From JAYVFR01 sp043772945 (lineage in GTDB: Bacteria; Patescibacteriota; JACMRA01): a DNA stretch of 30,372 nucleotides. Position numbers and translations under genes: made by a program. The notes under the pieces are model-generated. The model was not told the origin of the DNA. It ran no database searches and saw only the letters and a list, made by a program, of their open reading frames with translations. The stretch is taken from positions 1-30,372 of the forward strand of contig JAYVFR010000019.1 of NCBI GenBank assembly GCA_043772945.1. Direction: 5' to 3'. How positions within the stretch are numbered: the first letter of the stretch is position 1; each line of letters starts with the position of its first letter. Below are positions 28,463 to 30,372 of the stretch, in pieces.

Positions 28463-29095
28463 TTACTCATCTTGTTTAAGTCTACAAATTTCGTGAATTT
28501 CTCCTAAAGTGTCAGCCATTTTAACATAATTTAGAATGTTAGGATCGATTAATTTTTGAGTAATTAAATCATTTATATAATCTATAAATTTTTGCCAGAA
28601 ACTTATCTTAAATAAAATAATTATTTTCGGAGTAATTTTGTGAGTGCTAACTAAGGTTAAGTTTTCTACTAATTCATCAAGAGTTCCTATTCCGCCAGGT
28701 ACAAAAATTAAAATATCGCTCTGGCGAAGCATGTATTTACGAACACTAAAATTGTTAAAAAGAAGTGAAGTATCAGCTATACTTTTTGTTTCTTCGTGCT
28801 TAATATTTATATTTAAAGCAAGGGTTTGAGAGTTTACTTTCTCCCCACCTAGAAGACTTGCTTTCATGGCTCCAGGTCCACCACCACTTATAACTGCCCA
28901 ATTGTTTTTACCAAAATACTTAGCTATCTGTACAATTTCTTTATAAAGAAGAGTGTTTTCTGGGATTCTAGCTCCTCCATAGAAAGTAACGCTGTCATGA
29001 TTTAAGCTGTTAAGGGCTAAAAATCCTTTCCTGTATTCCTCGTTAATTTGCTCGAGAAACAGAAATTGCTCCTCGGTTAGTGACTGATGATTCAT
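28463..29095 (-). CDS. LOG-family protein (putative nucleotide phosphoribohydrolase)
   Basis: The 210-residue protein shows the LOG/TIGR00730 Rossmann fold with VTFYGGARI, WAVISGGGPGAMKASLLGG and the signature VPGGIGTLDELVENLTL (PGGxGTxxE), including the Arg and Glu expected for AMP binding (FSVRKYML). LOG proteins cleave 5'-monophosphate nucleosides of cytokinin type or plain NMPs to base and ribose-5-phosphate; the older name lysine decarboxylase is a misnomer. The active site is complete, so nucleotide recycling is the probable role. It lies convergent to the ung 3'-end repeat, probably the ancestral neighbour of ung before the insertion. Confidence 0.93.
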   Translation of the reverse strand: MNHQSLTEEQFLFLEQINEEYRKGFLALNSLNHDSVTFYGGARIPENTLLYKEIVQIAKYFGKNNWAVISGGGPGAMKASLLGGEKVNSQTLALNINIKHEETKSIADTSLLFNNFSVRKYMLRQSDILIFVPGGIGTLDELVENLTLVSTHKITPKIIILFKISFWQKFIDYINDLITQKLIDPNILNYVKMADTLGEIHEICRLKQDE

Positions 29096-29146
29096 AATTT
29101 ATTTGTTTTTGGTCGGGTAAATTTAATATTTTATTTATGCTATGGT

Positions 29147-29216
29147 TCGGGACTAGGGATTCGAACCCCAGTAGGCGGCACCAGAAACCACAGTCCTACC
29201 ACTAGACGAGTCCCGA
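29147..29216 (-). tRNA. trnQ: tRNA-Gln (anticodon CUG)
   Basis: On the minus strand a full cloverleaf of 70 bases: acceptor TCGGGAC/GTCCCGA (7 of 7 pairs), D-arm GTCT-AGTGGTA-GGAC, anticodon stem GTGGT/GCCGC (two G-T pairs) around loop TTCTGGT with anticodon CTG, and T-arm TGGGG-TTCGAAT-CCCTA. The U1-A72 pair and the CTG anticodon fit glutamine. CCA is not encoded (ACC follows). It lies between the LOG gene and tpiA; the flanks of 29096-29274 hold nothing else I can name. Confidence 0.96.
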
Positions 29217-29274
29217 ATTAAACAATTGTGATAGAGAGCTAACCAGATAATTTTGTCAAATCTATTGTATGAAT

Positions 29275-30060
29275 CTAGGATAGCATTTTTTTTAACTGTT
29301 CTACTTGCAAGGAGGCTCCACCAACTAGTAATCCATCCAATCCATCAATTTCTAATAATTCCTCATAATTGTCAGCTTTAATACTACCTCCATAGAGAAC
29401 TTTTAATTGATTGCTATCAATTCCCAGCTCTAAGTTATCTAATACTAGTTGTTTGATACTCAAGGTTATGTTTTTAATAGTTTCATTATCAGCAATTACT
29501 CCAGTTCCAATAGCCCAAACAGGTTCATATGCAATCACAGGCCATTTGCTAGGATCAATTCCTTTAAAATTTATTCCAGCGAGACCTGTTAGAATTTGAT
29601 TTGCTAGCTCATCAATCAATTCATTTTCTGAATGGATTACTACTTTAGAATTTGAGCGAAGTTTGTGTTTATCTTCGTAGCCAACGCACAGAATTGGAAT
29701 AATTTCTCTCTCTAAACAAATTTTTAATTTAGAATTAATCTCTTCATTAGAATATCCTAAATTTAAACGACTTTCACTGTGTCCAATTAAGGCATATTTT
29801 ACATTATTTTCAATTAACATCCCACTAGAGATTTCGCCCGTGAAGGCCCCGCTGCTTCGACTACTTACATCTTGGGCTCCTAGGACAATATTGTCAGTTG
29901 CTAAATTCCAGTAAACGCTTGGAGTACAAATCACTACTTCTGACCATTTGTCACTAGTCCCAGGCGCTTGGAGAGTAGAATATAATTCAAAGAAATTTTG
30001 AGCCTCTGTGTTTGTGCTTGGATTCATTTTCCAGTTGGCAATAAAGAGTTTGGGAGTCAT
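29275..30060 (-). CDS. tpiA: Triosephosphate isomerase
   Basis: Interconverts dihydroxyacetone phosphate and glyceraldehyde-3-phosphate in glycolysis. The 261-residue protein has FIANWKMN with substrate-binding Asn9 and Lys11, GAQDVSS, GAFTGEISSGML, the catalytic His94 in LIGHSESR (typically GHSERR), ILCVGY, the catalytic Glu179 in AYEPVWAIGTG with the mobile loop following, and the phosphate-binding VLYGGSIKADNYEEL and DGLLVGGASL. All key residues are intact and the length fits the family (about 250). A short N-terminal Thr/Pro precedes the core. No SD. The gene stands alone, upstream of tRNA-Gln in the same direction. Confidence 0.97.
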   Translation of the reverse strand: MTPKLFIANWKMNPSTNTEAQNFFELYSTLQAPGTSDKWSEVVICTPSVYWNLATDNIVLGAQDVSSRSSGAFTGEISSGMLIENNVKYALIGHSESRLNLGYSNEEINSKLKICLEREIIPILCVGYEDKHKLRSNSKVVIHSENELIDELANQILTGLAGINFKGIDPSKWPVIAYEPVWAIGTGVIADNETIKNITLSIKQLVLDNLELGIDSNQLKVLYGGSIKADNYEELLEIDGLDGLLVGGASLQVEQLKKMLS

Positions 30061-30218
30061 ATAGGCGTCAACTTAATGAAGATAATCAAATTCGTCAAAA
30101 AAAGTTTAATTAGTTTTAACTTAATTCTAAACTTTAAATAAAACCACTTGACAACCAAAAATATTTCAAATAACAGGTTGTAGACTAATTATTATGTGTA
30201 TTATTGATGCAAATTATG

Positions 30219-30372
30219 TCTGAAAAATTTAATCAACCTCGCAACCACTCCAAACCCCAAGAAGAGAAAGAAAGAACCTCTCTCGATTAAACAAAGTAGC
30301 TCTAGCATTAGGAACAGTAGCGGTGATAAATATAAGTTACACACCTATTCATAGTTACTTTAATCATACTGA
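30219..30372 (+). pseudogene. Start of a partial, apparently frameshifted gene at the right edge
   Basis: From an ATG near 30219 the frame reads MSEKFNQPRNHSKPQEEKER and then stops at a TAA. In another frame, a hydrophobic segment follows (NLSRLNKVALALGTVAVINI, then SYTPIHSYF) and is open to the window edge. A polar, basic N-terminus followed by a hydrophobic helix makes sense as one anchored or secreted protein if one or two bases in the purine run AAGAAGAGAAAGAAAG are miscounted. A TTGACA lies about 70 bases upstream without a convincing -10. Alternatively two unrelated chance frames. The region 30061-30218 contains nothing else I can name. Confidence 0.35.

Noticed and set aside
1..30372. 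Alternative genetic code with UGA as glycine or tryptophan, or UAG reassigned
   Set aside because: Full-length conserved proteins use no internal TGA, one gene ends with TGA, and prfA is intact; the single TAG in the toxin gene is not enough to argue recoding.
1..30372. CRISPR array
   Set aside because: No set of short direct repeats with regular unique spacers was found; the repeats present are pairs or palindromes.

Overview
This is an AT-rich bacterial window (roughly one third G+C by eye) with compact genes. Most housekeeping genes lack a Shine-Dalgarno (SD) sequence, membrane and small unknown proteins are common, and an intact prfA plus a TGA-terminated gene show that standard code 11 is used. 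The style (divergent short housekeeping proteins, many orphan genes, a Nudix domain of the kind I recall inside Patescibacteria tRNA synthetases, tRNA without encoded CCA) suggests a Candidate Phyla Radiation/Patescibacteria genome. This is inference; no rRNA is present to fix the lineage.

Left part (1-4780): a large leftward gene running off the edge, a Gly/Ser-rich unknown protein, then prfA (release factor 1) and rpiB, then a small SD-led unknown gene with its own promoter and terminator.

Centre-left (4750-13620), mostly on the minus strand: this looks like a polymorphic-toxin locus. A long protein (12905 to 10038) with two membrane helices, a Pro/Lys/Gln-rich linker and a toxin-like C-terminus is interrupted by one in-frame TAG. 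Downstream in the same direction lie a WG-repeat protein, a 5'-truncated gene, a DUF4240 protein, an Imm5-like immunity protein, then a 71-bp copy of the toxin's pre-toxin segment. That copy leads in frame (after one TAA) into an unrelated C-terminal domain: the layout of an orphan toxin module. A Doc/Fic protein, a 40-aa membrane peptide and a HhH-BRCT protein follow. A plus-strand gene fusing the first RNase PH domain of PNPase to a Nudix domain sits in the middle and overlaps the toxin's 3' end.

Centre (13600-18380): a secreted TIM-barrel-like protein, then two tandem cassettes with near-identical promoter/leader and identical 40-bp tail but unrelated coding sequences, an EEP-family phosphatase/nuclease, a ComF-type phosphoribosyltransferase and another small unknown gene with its own terminator.

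Right (18380-30372): MscS-type channel, rpsD, a membrane-anchored surface protein overlapping an EVE-domain gene, a DUF559 endonuclease gene bracketed by palindromic and inverted repeats, small membrane proteins, folD, pspA with a membrane coiled-coil partner, ung, then a 2.26-kb insert bounded by 63-bp direct repeats of the ung 3' end. The insert carries a GNAT acetyltransferase, an unknown protein, a Ham1/RdgB-like pyrophosphatase and a frameshifted MazG-like pyrophosphohydrolase. After it come a LOG-family gene, tRNA-Gln(CUG), tpiA and a partial, apparently frameshifted gene at the right edge.
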